Shown: positions 6,982 through 15,261, counted from the first letter of the stretch. The stretch: DNA of 20,350 bases from DATJMJ01 sp035503975 (GCA_035503975.1 DATJST010000493.1:1-20350), one strand, 5' to 3'. A program made the numbers and translations. The notes: a model not told the origin generated them from the letters alone.

Positions 6982-8337
6982 CTAGCTGAAGCCGCCGTCA
7001 CCCCAACGGACCGAGAAGCAACGGTCCTCCAGGCGCCCCGGCGACCACCTGCCCCACTGGCCGTTCATAGCCCTGCGTGTGGCTTCGGTCCAAGCGATGA
7101 CGTCGGGGCTGCTCACCCGCCGCACCGTCTGTACCAGTCCGCCCTCGAAGACGCGGTAGCCCGCCCAGACACCTGGGTAGTCCTTCGTAGACCCGACTTC
7201 GCTGACTACCAGCGGCCCGTACTGGTACCGGCGGTTCCGGTGGCGGTGGCCGGCCGTCACCAACGCCCCGGGCTTCACGGCCGCGAGGAGGTCGAGCAGC
7301 GCCCGGCTCTCTCGGTGGGGGATGCCCTTGGGGTGGGCGACCGGCCACCAGTGGAGCTCCGGAGGGTGGTGCGTGCACATCCACACCCCGGCCCGAGAGG
7401 GGGCCTTTGCCGCCAGAGCCACGGCCTCCCGGCTGATGTCAGCCGGTAGCTCGCCTTTGTGCTGGCGGGGGTCGCGGTGGTCGGACTCCGCGACGACCAG
7501 GCGCACGCCGGGCAGATCCCGTGCCCTCGGGCGCCATGTGACCTGTATGCCTTGGGAAGCCAGCACTGCCTTGCCGTCAACTCCCAGCTGGTTGTCGTGG
7601 TTGCCGAGGATGGCCTCGACCGGTACCGGGCACGCGGCCAGGAGGCGCCCAACGTCGCGCATCTCGGCTGCCGTCGTGAAGCGGGTCAGGTCTCCCTTGG
7701 CGACGATGAGCTCTGCCCCCCACTCGACCGCTTCCTCCAGGGCAGCCTGTAGGGCGCGCTCAGGATAAGTGGCCGAGCCCGCCGACCCCGCCGAGCCCGC
7801 CGAGCCCGCCCCGGCGGGGGCGCCAACTACGGGGCCGAATGGGTCGTGGATCCTCCCGGCCACGCCGAAGTGCTTCTCGCCGATGTGGACGTCGCTCACG
7901 GTCGCAAACTGGCTCAGCAATGTGCCGCCCGGCGTAGGCAGCGTGCTGAACGTCGCCGCCACGAACGGCGCCATGCCTTCGGCGCTGGCAACGAGCTCGT
8001 ACCTGGTCCCAGCCGTCAACCCCGTGAAAACCGCGGCTCCCGGACCTGCCGGCCAGGCTGGGTCGAGACGCCTGCGCCCCGAGAGAACTGCCCCGCCGAA
8101 ACCCAGCTCCGCCCAGCCGAGACCGAGGTCGGCGAGAGCGCTGAGCCACAGCTCGGCCGGCGGTGACGCCTTGGGGTGCACCACCTGGCCCCCCAGGCAC
8201 AAGCGCAACCCAGCGGCTGGCGACGCCGCCCAGGTCACCTGAGCCGAAATGTCGTCGACCGCGAACACCCGCACGGGCCAGGGGGAACGGCCGGCGGTAC
8301 CGAGCGCGCGGGACAAAGATCGCCCCGGACCGCTCAA
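6982..8337 (-). CDS. Calcineurin-like metallophosphoesterase with N-terminal beta-sandwich domain
   Basis: A predicted two-metal phosphoesterase of unknown substrate. The 451-residue protein has an N-terminal region (about 20-135) resembling a fibronectin-III/purple-acid-phosphatase-type sandwich (SAQVTWAA, FTGLTAGTRYELVA, TFSTLP). The metallophosphoesterase signature follows in order: DVH (149-151), GDLT (215-218), GNHD (245-248), THHPP (322-326) and GHRHR (363-367), so all metal-binding positions look intact. An Ala-Gly-Ser linker (about 172-189) lies between the first and second motifs. I chose TTG at 8337-8335, which overlaps the upstream aminopeptidase stop as TTGA and suggests coupled translation; a GTG about 22 codons further in is an alternative. 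No signal peptide or membrane segment is evident. Substrate could be a nucleotide, a phosphoprotein or a cell-envelope compound. Confidence 0.83.
   Translation of the reverse strand: MSGPGRSLSRALGTAGRSPWPVRVFAVDDISAQVTWAASPAAGLRLCLGGQVVHPKASPPAELWLSALADLGLGWAELGFGGAVLSGRRRLDPAWPAGPGAAVFTGLTAGTRYELVASAEGMAPFVAATFSTLPTPGGTLLSQFATVSDVHIGEKHFGVAGRIHDPFGPVVGAPAGAGSAGSAGSAGSATYPERALQAALEEAVEWGAELIVAKGDLTRFTTAAEMRDVGRLLAACPVPVEAILGNHDNQLGVDGKAVLASQGIQVTWRPRARDLPGVRLVVAESDHRDPRQHKGELPADISREAVALAAKAPSRAGVWMCTHHPPELHWWPVAHPKGIPHRESRALLDLLAAVKPGALVTAGHRHRNRRYQYGPLVVSEVGSTKDYPGVWAGYRVFEGGLVQTVRRVSSPDVIAWTEATRRAMNGQWGRWSPGRLEDRCFSVRWGDGGFS
7772..7807 (-). repeat. Four 9-bp tandem units encoding the Gly-Ser-Ala linker of the phosphoesterase
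   Basis: On the plus strand GCCGAGCCC occurs at 7772-7780, 7790-7798 and 7799-7807, with a one-base variant GCCGACCCC at 7781-7789. Read on the minus strand these are in-frame Gly-Ser/Val-Ala type codons giving a repeated Gly-Ser-Ala linker. Copy number is likely to vary between strains. Confidence 0.85.
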
Positions 8338-11042
8338 ATAGCCCGTGGGCCTCCACCGTCGGCATGCTCGGGCTCTGCAGGCGCGGCCGGCCGCGCCGCG
8401 CTGTGGGCGGCACCTCCTCCGTCGGCACCCTCCTGTTCTGTGGGCGCAGCCCGTCGCGGCTCGTTGCCCGCAGCGGCCCGGCTGAGGAGGCTCGCAAGCT
8501 GCGGCCGCGTCCGCTCCCTAAAGGCCAGGTTGATGCCCAACCGCTCCCGCGCTTGGCGTAGCCGCAGCTCCCCTTTTATGGTCGGGTGCGCGTCCAACCA
8601 GTCAGTGGCCCGCTTGGACCCGTCCTTTCCGAGCGCGGCCAAGCCCGGTATGGCCTCGAGCATGCGGTGGACGGCGTTGGAGGGCCAGCGAGCCTGGATC
8701 TCGTCCCAACGCGACTCGATTGCTTCCCACGCCACCTCGGCGCCATCGCGGCGGCCGAGGATGAACATGATCAGGTACGGCGCGTCCTGGGAGCGCACTT
8801 CGTCGCTGAAGGCGAGCTCGACCGAGCGCCATAGCAACCCAGGCGCACTGAAAGCCCCGAGCGCGTGCAAGTAGCGGATCTCATCTTGCGGGGTGGCCGC
8901 TCCTTTGAACTGAGCATGAAATGTCTCCCACTCCCGCTCTCCGCCGTTGAACGCCGCTACTTGCACTATCGCCGTGGCCAGGTCGGGCACGAGGGGAGCG
9001 CCCCCGGTACTGGCTGCGGTCACCAGACGGCGCGCCTCGAGCTGTACCTCGTCGTCCGCCCCGAAAGTCCCGAGCAGCATCACCAGCCGGGCTCGGGCAC
9101 GGCGCTGGCGCGCCGGCTCGCCCAGTACCTCGTCCCAGCCCAGCTTCTCGAACACCGGGCCCGCCAGGTCGCGTGCCAACTTCTGCAGCAAGGGCCGGCT
9201 CGCTTCGTCGCTTATGAGGTCGAGCAGGCTGAGGCCACCCGAAACCGCCCACCAGACGTCGGGGTCACGCTCGTCACCAAGGGCGGACCAGAGCTCGAAC
9301 GAGGTCTCCAGGGGGAGGACGCCGGCGACGCCGGCCGCCCATGTGTCCGACACCAGGCCGAGGCGTTCCCGGTCGTCCAGGTGGCCAAGCGCGGCGAACA
9401 GCCGGTCCCGCAAATCGGGGCTGTAGGCGACGCGATAAACGCCCCAGGCCTGCTCGTTGACCAGTAGCCAGTCCGGTTCTCCCTTCAGTTGGACTGTCGC
9501 CACGCCGTCATGGAGCAGCAGCTGGCCGTGTTCCAGCGCGCCCCCGGTGGCGTAGCGCAACCTCACCGGTATGGTCCAGCGTTGCTGCGCGCAGATCTCT
9601 CCTCCGTCGGTGCCGTCGAGCAGGAACCGACGTTGGGAAAGGCGCAGCTCGGCCGGGCCGGTCAGCTCCGCCGTCACCAGGGGGTGGCCGGGTTGGTTGA
9701 CCCAGGTGCCCATGGTCTCGCTCACCGGGAGGCCCGAAGCGCCCTCGAGGCTGTCCCACAGGTCCGTCGTTTCGGTGTTTGCCAGGCGGTGTGCCTCTAG
9801 GTAGTGGCGCAGGCCGCGCCGGAACGTGTCCTCGCCCAGGTAGCGCTCGATCATGCGCAAGACCGAACAGCCCTTGTCGTAGGTGATCACGTCGAACATG
9901 TCTTCGGCCTCTTCGGGCCGGCCCACCGGGTACTCGATTGCCCGGCTGGCCCGCAGGCCGTCCACCGCCAAGGCGGCGGCGCGGTCCAGGCCGAAATTGG
10001 TCCACACATCCCAGGCACGCTCGAAGTCGTCGGCGGCCAGCATTTCCATGAACGATGCGAAGGCCTCGTTCAGCCAGATGCCGTTCCACCAGCGCATCGT
10101 CACGAGGTCGCCGAACCACATGTGGGCCGTCTCGTGCGCCACCACCTCCACGATGCGCTGGCGCTCAGTCTGCGAGGCGTCCGGCCCGGCCAACAAGGCC
10201 GTCTCTCGGTACGTCACCAGGCCCAGGTTCTCCATTGCCCCCGAGGCGAAGTCGGGGATGGCGACGTGGTCAAGTTTGTCGGCCGGGTAGGGGATCGAGA
10301 AGTAGTTGCTGAGAAAGGAAAGGGCGTGTGCCGCGGCCTCGCCCGCCAGGCCGGTCAAGCCGCCGCGCCCCGGGACCGAGGCGATGCGCAGCGGGACCCC
10401 TTCCACGACAATCGGCTCGGTCAGCTCGAACGGGCCGACCACCATGGCCACGAGGTACGTCGACATCTTCATGGTGTCGGCGAACCGGGTGCGCAGCTTG
10501 CCGCCCTCGACGGGCTCGCAAGAAACCGCAGCGGCGTTGGACAGCATGGTCAATCCTTCATCGGCGACGATGGTGATCCCGAAAGTCGCCTTCAGGTCGG
10601 GCTCGTCCCAGCAAGGGAAGGCTCGCCGGGCGTCGGTCGACTCGAACTGCGTCGCCGCGATCCAACGTTCCTGCCCGTCGGCTCCTCTGAACCGGCTGCG
10701 GTAGAAACCGTGCAACAAGTCGTTCAGCCGGCCAGAGAAGCGCAGGTGCAAGCCGGCTGGGCCGGGGCGCAATGCCTTCTCCAAGCCGAGCACGACCTGC
10801 TCCTCGTCCGCGCGCCAGGTGACGCCGGCCGGCTGCTCCCGCCCGTCGCCGTCGACCACTCGGGCTTCAGTGATATCGAGCTCGACGGCGTTCAGCACCA
10901 GCTCGCTGACCGTGCCCCTGACATCGAGGCGGATATCAGCCTCGCCGTCAAAGTTGCCCTGGGCCGGATCGGGGACGAAGACCAGCGAGTAGTGCTCCGG
11001 CACGACGTCGCGGGGGAGGCGGTAAGAGGGGGCCTTGGTCAC
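8334..11042 (-). CDS. pepN: M1-family zinc aminopeptidase (PepN/ERAP type)
   Basis: Removes N-terminal amino acids from peptides, probably in the cytoplasm since no signal sequence is seen. The 902-residue protein has the M1 layout: an N-terminal beta domain, the GAMEN exopeptidase motif (268-272), the zinc site HETAH (303-307) with Glu326 in WLNEAFA at exact HExxH-18-E spacing, and TYDKG carrying the likely catalytic tyrosine. A long helical ERAP1-like C-terminal domain follows. The last 45 or so residues are low-complexity Ala/Pro/Glu/Gly and probably disordered. The GTG at 11042-11040 lies 16 bases after the upstream gene's stop. A TAAGTT six bases before that GTG suggests its own leaderless promoter. 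Its stop overlaps the phosphoesterase start. The family call is secure; peptide preference is unknown. Confidence 0.95.
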   Translation of the reverse strand: MTKAPSYRLPRDVVPEHYSLVFVPDPAQGNFDGEADIRLDVRGTVSELVLNAVELDITEARVVDGDGREQPAGVTWRADEEQVVLGLEKALRPGPAGLHLRFSGRLNDLLHGFYRSRFRGADGQERWIAATQFESTDARRAFPCWDEPDLKATFGITIVADEGLTMLSNAAAVSCEPVEGGKLRTRFADTMKMSTYLVAMVVGPFELTEPIVVEGVPLRIASVPGRGGLTGLAGEAAAHALSFLSNYFSIPYPADKLDHVAIPDFASGAMENLGLVTYRETALLAGPDASQTERQRIVEVVAHETAHMWFGDLVTMRWWNGIWLNEAFASFMEMLAADDFERAWDVWTNFGLDRAAALAVDGLRASRAIEYPVGRPEEAEDMFDVITYDKGCSVLRMIERYLGEDTFRRGLRHYLEAHRLANTETTDLWDSLEGASGLPVSETMGTWVNQPGHPLVTAELTGPAELRLSQRRFLLDGTDGGEICAQQRWTIPVRLRYATGGALEHGQLLLHDGVATVQLKGEPDWLLVNEQAWGVYRVAYSPDLRDRLFAALGHLDDRERLGLVSDTWAAGVAGVLPLETSFELWSALGDERDPDVWWAVSGGLSLLDLISDEASRPLLQKLARDLAGPVFEKLGWDEVLGEPARQRRARARLVMLLGTFGADDEVQLEARRLVTAASTGGAPLVPDLATAIVQVAAFNGGEREWETFHAQFKGAATPQDEIRYLHALGAFSAPGLLWRSVELAFSDEVRSQDAPYLIMFILGRRDGAEVAWEAIESRWDEIQARWPSNAVHRMLEAIPGLAALGKDGSKRATDWLDAHPTIKGELRLRQARERLGINLAFRERTRPQLASLLSRAAAGNEPRRAAPTEQEGADGGGAAHSAARPAAPAEPEHADGGGPRAI

Positions 11043-11048
11043 CCGCCC

Positions 11049-11054
11049 AACTTA
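11049..11054 (-). promoter_or_regulatory. Putative leaderless -10 element for pepN
   Basis: On the minus strand TAAGTT fits the TAnnnT pattern and lies exactly six bases before the GTG start (GGGCGG between). Transcription would then begin at or next to the first base of the start codon. The same layout precedes ychF and metG. No clear -35 is seen; assignment rests on spacing only. Confidence 0.5.
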
Positions 11055-11058
11055 CATT

Positions 11059-11760
11059 TCATGGCTCTGGTTCTTCGGGAGGTAGGTAGTCCAGGTCCAG
11101 GTCGGCCAGTTGCACCAGCGTGGACGCGAGCCATGAGCCGAGCGCGGTCAGCGTAGCCTCGGCCGCCTCGCTCAACTGACGGGTGGCCCCGGACCGGGCA
11201 CCAAGCGCCTCGGCCGGCCCCCCCCGGGGCACCGTCCACCCCGGGAACAGGCTGGCTTCCTTCCCGGCCGGCTCCTGTGGCGTGGGCATAGGAAGCCGGT
11301 AGCTGCCCTCGTAGGCCACCTCAACCGCTACCTCGGGCGCTGTACCCAGTTCTTCGAAGGCCTCTTCGATCACGGGGGCGGAGCGCGACAGGTGGTCGCC
11401 CCCGATCTCGGGGCTTTGCTCGGGGAGCACCTCGAGCACGCGCTCCAAGGCAGGGCGGCTGGCAAGCCGCTGGGCACGGAAAACCACCTCGATCCCGATC
11501 TCGGGAGGGTCGTCCACGGCTTCACCCATAGCCATGCTGCGCCACGCCGACTGGCTCCAGGTCTGCCAGTCAAGGCTCAGGTCGGCGCTCACGCGGGGAG
11601 GCTCGCCGTCGCCGGGCAGGCTGACCGAAGTCTCCCAGAGCAGATCCCCCGTCAGCAGGTCGAAAACCAACCGGTCGTCCTGGCCGGCGTGCTCGAGCAG
11701 GCTGGCATCCAGCGCGGCCCGAAGCGCGCCGACCGTGTCCAAAAACAAATGGTCAAGCAA
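11059..11760 (-). CDS. Uncharacterised 233-residue protein
   Basis: I do not recognise this protein. It is acidic, without signal peptide, membrane segment or obvious catalytic motif. The N-terminal half (LVFDLLTGDLLWETSVSLPG, then VSADLSLDWQTWSQSAWRSM and IGIEVVFRAQRL) alternates hydrophobic residues as in a beta-rich domain. The middle (residues about 95-140) is helical and Glu-rich, and the tail after about 190 looks helical, ending in a Pro/Glu stretch. The TTG at 11760 directly follows an in-frame stop and is the first possible start. A GGGAGG ribosome-binding site six bases upstream supports it. Codon and base use match the neighbours, and the frame is long and uninterrupted, so it is very likely a real gene. 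It lies 16 bases upstream of pepN and diverges from ychF, but neither fact reveals its role. Confidence 0.75.
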   Translation of the reverse strand: MLDHLFLDTVGALRAALDASLLEHAGQDDRLVFDLLTGDLLWETSVSLPGDGEPPRVSADLSLDWQTWSQSAWRSMAMGEAVDDPPEIGIEVVFRAQRLASRPALERVLEVLPEQSPEIGGDHLSRSAPVIEEAFEELGTAPEVAVEVAYEGSYRLPMPTPQEPAGKEASLFPGWTVPRGGPAEALGARSGATRQLSEAAEATLTALGSWLASTLVQLADLDLDYLPPEEPEP

Positions 11761-11766
11761 TCAGCG

Positions 11767-11772
11767 CCTCCC
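11767..11772 (-). promoter_or_regulatory. Ribosome-binding site deciding the TTG start of the uncharacterised gene
   Basis: GGGAGG on the minus strand, six bases before the TTG at 11760. Because the codon before that TTG is a stop, the pairing of this site with the TTG fixes the start. It differs from the neighbouring leaderless starts, so this transcript should have a leader. The divergent gap 11761-11921 otherwise shows no palindromic operator that I can identify. Confidence 0.65.
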
Positions 11773-11909
11773 GGCCCCGGGTTGCCCGCCGACCAGCTCG
11801 CCTCCTAACCGCCTCTCGTCCCCGTCCGGTCGGTGGGCCATTTGCTCGACAGTACATCAGGTCCGCGGCATGCCAGCTCCGGGGGGCCCCTGCCCTCCGG
11901 TGTGCCCAG

Positions 11910-11915
11910 TAGCGT
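11910..11915 (+). promoter_or_regulatory. Putative leaderless -10 element for ychF
   Basis: TAGCGT matches TAnnnT and is followed by six bases (GGGGCC) and the GTG start at 11922. No ribosome-binding site is present, so a leaderless transcript starting at the GTG is the simplest reading. A convincing -35 is not visible in the GC-rich upstream sequence. Confidence 0.55.
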
Positions 11916-11921
11916 GGGGCC

Positions 11922-12995
11922 GTGGAACGCATCGGACTGGTTGGCCTGCCCAACTCTGGCACGTCGAGCCTCTTCAACGCCCTCACGGGTGGCAATGCGC
12001 TCGTCGCCAGCCACCCGTTCTCGACCACCGAGACGAGCGTGGGTGTGGCTCAGGTGCCCGATCACCGGCTCGAGGCCCTGGCCAGGATGAGCGCGTCCCG
12101 CAAAGTCGTGCACGCCGGCGTCGAGCTGGTGGACATCGCCGGCTTGGTGGCTGGCTCGTCCACAGGCGAAGGGCTCGGTAACCGCTTCCTCGCTGGCATA
12201 CGCGAGGCCGACGCCATCTGCCTGGTCCTACGGGCCTTTGAGGACCCCAATGTGGCCGGCGGCGACGACCCGGTCGACGACCTCGGCGTCTTGGAGCTCG
12301 AGCTCGTCCTGGCTGACCTCGCCAGTGCCGAGAGCCAGCTCGAACGGCGGCGCAAGGCGGCCAAGCAGGACCGTTCGTTGGAGGGCCAGGTAGCCGCTCT
12401 GGAAAAGGCCATCCGTGCGCTGGCCGCAGGCACGCCGCTGTACCGGGCCGCCCTCGGGCGGGACGAACGCGATGAGCTGCGGCCCTTTTTCATGCTGACC
12501 AACAAGCCCGTGCTGGCGGTGGTCAACCTGGGGGAGGACGCCGCCGGTGACGACGCCGCGGCCAAGCCGATCGTCGAGGAGCTGGGCGGTACGGCCGAGG
12601 TGCTCGGAGTCAGCGTGCGCCTCGAGGCGGAGGCGGCGCAACTGGCCCCCGCCGACCGGGCCGAGCTGATGGAGGGCCTGGGCCTAGGTGAGGGAGCCCT
12701 GCCTCGCGTCGCCCAGGCCGCCTACAGGCTCCTCGGCCGGCGCACCTTTTTCACCACGGGCGACAAGGAGAGCCGGGCGTGGACCTTCCGGGCCGGCGCC
12801 AAGGCGCCGGAGTGTGCCGGCGTGATCCACTCCGACCTGCAGCGCGGGTTCATCCGGGCCGAAGTCGTCCACTGGGACGAGCTGCTCGGCCTCGGTTCCT
12901 GGTCAGCAGCCCGCGAGGCCGGCAAGTTGCGGGTCGAGGGCAAAGAGTACGAAGTCGCCGACGGCGATGTCCTCGAGATCCGCTTCAACGTCTGA
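11922..12995 (+). CDS. ychF: YchF/OLA1-family ribosome-associated nucleotidase with atypical P-loop
   Basis: YchF proteins are OBG-family ATPases that bind ribosomes and affect stress and translation. The 357-residue length is normal. Family marks include PFSTTETSVGVAQVPD, VDIAGLVAGSSTGEGLGNRFLAGIRE, CLVLRAFEDPNV, the helical insert (about residues 130-200), NLGED in place of the usual NxxE, and an intact C-terminal TGS domain (FFTTGDKESRAWTFRAGAKA to EVADGDVLEIRFNV). The odd feature is the Walker A motif: G8-L-P-N-S-G-T14-S15 has Thr where the phosphate-binding Lys should be (codon ACG, 11961-11963). A second conserved Lys, in the VKGA block, is also Ala. Nucleotide binding or hydrolysis may be weakened or altered (inference). 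The GTG start probably belongs to a leaderless transcript. The 3' end overlaps rsmI by 29 bases. Confidence 0.9.
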   Translation: MERIGLVGLPNSGTSSLFNALTGGNALVASHPFSTTETSVGVAQVPDHRLEALARMSASRKVVHAGVELVDIAGLVAGSSTGEGLGNRFLAGIREADAICLVLRAFEDPNVAGGDDPVDDLGVLELELVLADLASAESQLERRRKAAKQDRSLEGQVAALEKAIRALAAGTPLYRAALGRDERDELRPFFMLTNKPVLAVVNLGEDAAGDDAAAKPIVEELGGTAEVLGVSVRLEAEAAQLAPADRAELMEGLGLGEGALPRVAQAAYRLLGRRTFFTTGDKESRAWTFRAGAKAPECAGVIHSDLQRGFIRAEVVHWDELLGLGSWSAAREAGKLRVEGKEYEVADGDVLEIRFNV

Positions 12996-13704
12996 ACCCG
13001 CTGGAGGCCGCCTCGTCGTCGTCGCCACGCCGATCGGCAACCTCGGGGACTTGTCCCCGCGTGCCGTGTCTGCCCTGGCCGGGGCGGCCTATGTCTACTG
13101 CGAGGACACCCGCCGCACGCTCAAACTGTTCACTCACGCGTCGATCAACGGTCCCCGCCTGGTGGCCCACCACCGCTTCAACGAGGCCGCCACGACCGCG
13201 GCCGCCATCGATCGCCTCCACCAGGGAGCGACCATAGCTCTGGTCACCGACGCGGGCACGCCACTGGTCAGCGACCCTGGCGCTCGCCTGGTGCGGGCCG
13301 CCTTGGCAGAGGGCTTCCCCGTCGAGCACGTGCCCGGGCCCTCGGCGGCCCTGGCCGCCCTGGTGGTGTCCGGCCTCGCCACCGAGCGCTGGTGTTTCGA
13401 AGGCTTCCTGCCCCGCCAGGGCCGGGCGCGTGCCGAGCGCTTGGCCGCCGTCGCCAACGAGACCGGGCGGGCCGTGGTGCTGTTCGAGTCGCCGTTCCGC
13501 GCCCAGCGCCTCTTAGACGACCTGGTGGCTGCCTGTGGCTCGGGCCGGCCGGTGGCGGTGTGCCGTGAGCTCACCAAGGTGCACGAACAAGTCTGGCGGG
13601 GCACATTGGAGGAGGTGGCGGACCGCGCCCGGGGCCTGAAGCACCGCGGCGAGTACGTGGTCGTCGTCGGCCCGCCCGCCTCGAACCGGCCCGGCGGAGG
13701 GTAA
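12967..13704 (+). CDS. rsmI: 16S rRNA (cytidine1402-2'-O)-methyltransferase
   Basis: Methylates the 2'-OH of C1402 in the decoding site of 16S rRNA, using S-adenosylmethionine (tetrapyrrole-methylase fold). The 245-residue protein shows ATPIGNLGDLSPRA (20-33), CEDTRRTLKL (45-54), VTDAGTPLVSDPG, the HVPGPSAALAALVVSGL block, the FEGFLPRQG motif, and REL-TK-HE in the C-terminal part, all typical of RsmI. It is slightly shorter than E. coli RsmI because the extra C-terminal helical region is absent. The ATG at 12967 overlaps the ychF end by 29 bases; there is no later ATG or GTG before the first strand. The overlap suggests it is read from the ychF transcript. MetG starts 41 bases downstream from its own likely promoter. 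Confidence 0.94.
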   Translation: MSSRSASTSEPAGGRLVVVATPIGNLGDLSPRAVSALAGAAYVYCEDTRRTLKLFTHASINGPRLVAHHRFNEAATTAAAIDRLHQGATIALVTDAGTPLVSDPGARLVRAALAEGFPVEHVPGPSAALAALVVSGLATERWCFEGFLPRQGRARAERLAAVANETGRAVVLFESPFRAQRLLDDLVAACGSGRPVAVCRELTKVHEQVWRGTLEEVADRARGLKHRGEYVVVVGPPASNRPGGG

Positions 13705-13732
13705 CTCCGGCACCCGGCCCGGCCTGCTCCTA

Positions 13733-13738
13733 TACCCT
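13733..13738 (+). promoter_or_regulatory. Putative leaderless -10 element for metG
   Basis: TACCCT (within CCTATACCCTGG) matches TAnnnT and lies six bases before the GTG start at 13745. This is the same geometry as before ychF and pepN. The upstream overlapping TATA makes it the most AT-rich spot in the rsmI-metG gap. No ribosome-binding site precedes the GTG. Confidence 0.55.
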
Positions 13739-13744
13739 GGGGCG

Positions 13745-15253
13745 GTGCCCCGGTTCTACGTCACGACGCCTATCTACTACGTCAACGACGCGCCCCACAT
13801 CGGCCACGCGTACACCACAATCACGGCCGATGCGCTCGCCCGTTGGCACCGCCTCGTCGGGGACGAGACCTGGTTCCTCACCGGCACGGACGAGCACGGC
13901 CTCAAGGTAAAGCGCAGCGCCGAGGCCAACGGTTTGACGCCACAGGAGCAGGCGGACCGCTACAGCCAGCGCTTCCGGGACACCTGGGCGATGTTGGACA
14001 TTTCCAACGACGACTACATACGCACTACCGAGCCGCGCCACGTCCGGGCCGTACAGACTTTGATGCAGGCGGCGTACGACAACGGTTGGGTGGTGCCGGG
14101 GACCTACGAGGGCCTGTACTGCGTGAGCTGTGAGGCCTACTACACCGAGGACGAGCTGGTTGACGGCCGGCTCTGCCCGGTCCACAGCCGGCCCGTAGAA
14201 CTGTTCAAGGAAGACAACTATTTCTTCCAGTTATCGGCTTTCGCCGGACCGCTGCTCGAGTGGTACGGAGCCAACCCTGGCGCTGTCAGCCCCGATGGCA
14301 AACGCAATGAGGCGCTCGGCATCATCAGGGCGGGCTTGCAGGACGTATCGGTCACACGCAGTTCGCTCGACTGGGGCGTCCCGGTGCCCTGGGACCCCAA
14401 GCACGTCTTCTACGTGTGGTACGACGCCCTCATCAATTACGCCACCGCCGTCGGCTACGGCGCGGAGCCCGAGCGTTTTGCCGCTTGGTGGCCGGCCGTC
14501 CACCACCTGATCGGCAAGGACATCCTGCGCTTCCACTGCGTCTACTGGCCGGCCCTGTGCTTGGCCGCCGGCATCGAACCCCCGCACCGCGTCTGTGTCC
14601 ACGGCTACCTCCTGGTCGGTGGGGAGAAGATGTCCAAGACGGCGTTCAACCAGATCTCGCCCGCCGACCTGCTACCCGTGTTCGGCGTCGACGGCTACCG
14701 CTACCACTTCCTACGCGACCAGCCCTTCGGGCCCGACGGCGAGTTCTCCTACGAGGCAATGGTGGCCCGCTACAACGCCGACCTGGCCAACAACCTGGGC
14801 AACCTGCTGGCCCGGGTCAGCGCCGTGGTGCAGCAGAAATGCGGTGGCCAGGGGCCTGCTCCGGACCCTGGCAGTGCCCTGGCGCCGGTCGCAGCCGAAG
14901 CTTACGCAGCTGCAGCGGACGCGTGGCAGCGGGTCGCCCCGAGCGAGGCCCTCGAGGCCACTTGGCGCCTGGTACGGGCGGCCAACGCTGCGTTGGAGAA
15001 TGCCGAACCCTGGCGCGCCGAACCCGGGCCGGCCGTGGACAGAGTAATGGGCGATGCCTTGGAGGTACTGCGCATCGTCGCCGTGCTGGCCAGCCCGGCC
15101 CTGACCCGCGCTCCGGCCGAGATATGGCGGCGCATCGGCCTTTCCGGCGACCCAGGCTCGACCCGGCTCCCCGGAGCGGCCGCGTGGGGCGGTTACCCGG
15201 GTGGCTTGCCGGTCGAGCGGGGTGCGCCCCTGTTCCCCCGCCTGAGCGCCTGA
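13745..15253 (+). CDS. metG: Methionyl-tRNA synthetase
   Basis: Class I aminoacyl-tRNA synthetase that charges tRNA-Met, including initiator tRNA. The 502-residue protein has TTPIYYVNDAPHIGHAYT with the HIGH signature (18-21), FLTGTDEHGLKV, the connective-peptide knuckle YCVSCEAYYTEDEL with CPVH, DWGVPVPWD, FYVWYDALINY, IGKDILRFHCVYWPA and GEKMSKT (KMSKT at 295-299), followed by the helical anticodon-binding domain (NADLANNLGNLLARV). The Thr in KMSKT occurs in related actinobacterial enzymes. There is no C-terminal tRNA-binding EMAP-like domain. The GTG at 13745 begins directly at the first conserved strand, consistent with a leaderless start. TatD follows eight bases after the stop. Confidence 0.96.
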   Translation: MPRFYVTTPIYYVNDAPHIGHAYTTITADALARWHRLVGDETWFLTGTDEHGLKVKRSAEANGLTPQEQADRYSQRFRDTWAMLDISNDDYIRTTEPRHVRAVQTLMQAAYDNGWVVPGTYEGLYCVSCEAYYTEDELVDGRLCPVHSRPVELFKEDNYFFQLSAFAGPLLEWYGANPGAVSPDGKRNEALGIIRAGLQDVSVTRSSLDWGVPVPWDPKHVFYVWYDALINYATAVGYGAEPERFAAWWPAVHHLIGKDILRFHCVYWPALCLAAGIEPPHRVCVHGYLLVGGEKMSKTAFNQISPADLLPVFGVDGYRYHFLRDQPFGPDGEFSYEAMVARYNADLANNLGNLLARVSAVVQQKCGGQGPAPDPGSALAPVAAEAYAAAADAWQRVAPSEALEATWRLVRAANAALENAEPWRAEPGPAVDRVMGDALEVLRIVAVLASPALTRAPAEIWRRIGLSGDPGSTRLPGAAAWGGYPGGLPVERGAPLFPRLSA

Positions 15254-15261
15254 GCCAATCC

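Noticed and set aside
6709..7449. A 246-residue plus-strand open frame running from the reverse array into the phosphoesterase gene
   Set aside because: Its start is made of repeat units and the rest is antisense to a gene with intact metallophosphoesterase motifs; no family features were seen.
9804..11156. A 450-residue plus-strand open frame antisense to pepN
   Set aside because: High GC content keeps the antisense frame open; the minus strand carries GAMEN and HExxH-18-E, so the plus frame is a shadow.
14416..15261. Long N-terminal extension of tatD through metG
   Set aside because: The first 280 or so residues are an out-of-phase reading of metG; TatD homology begins at the GTG at 15262.
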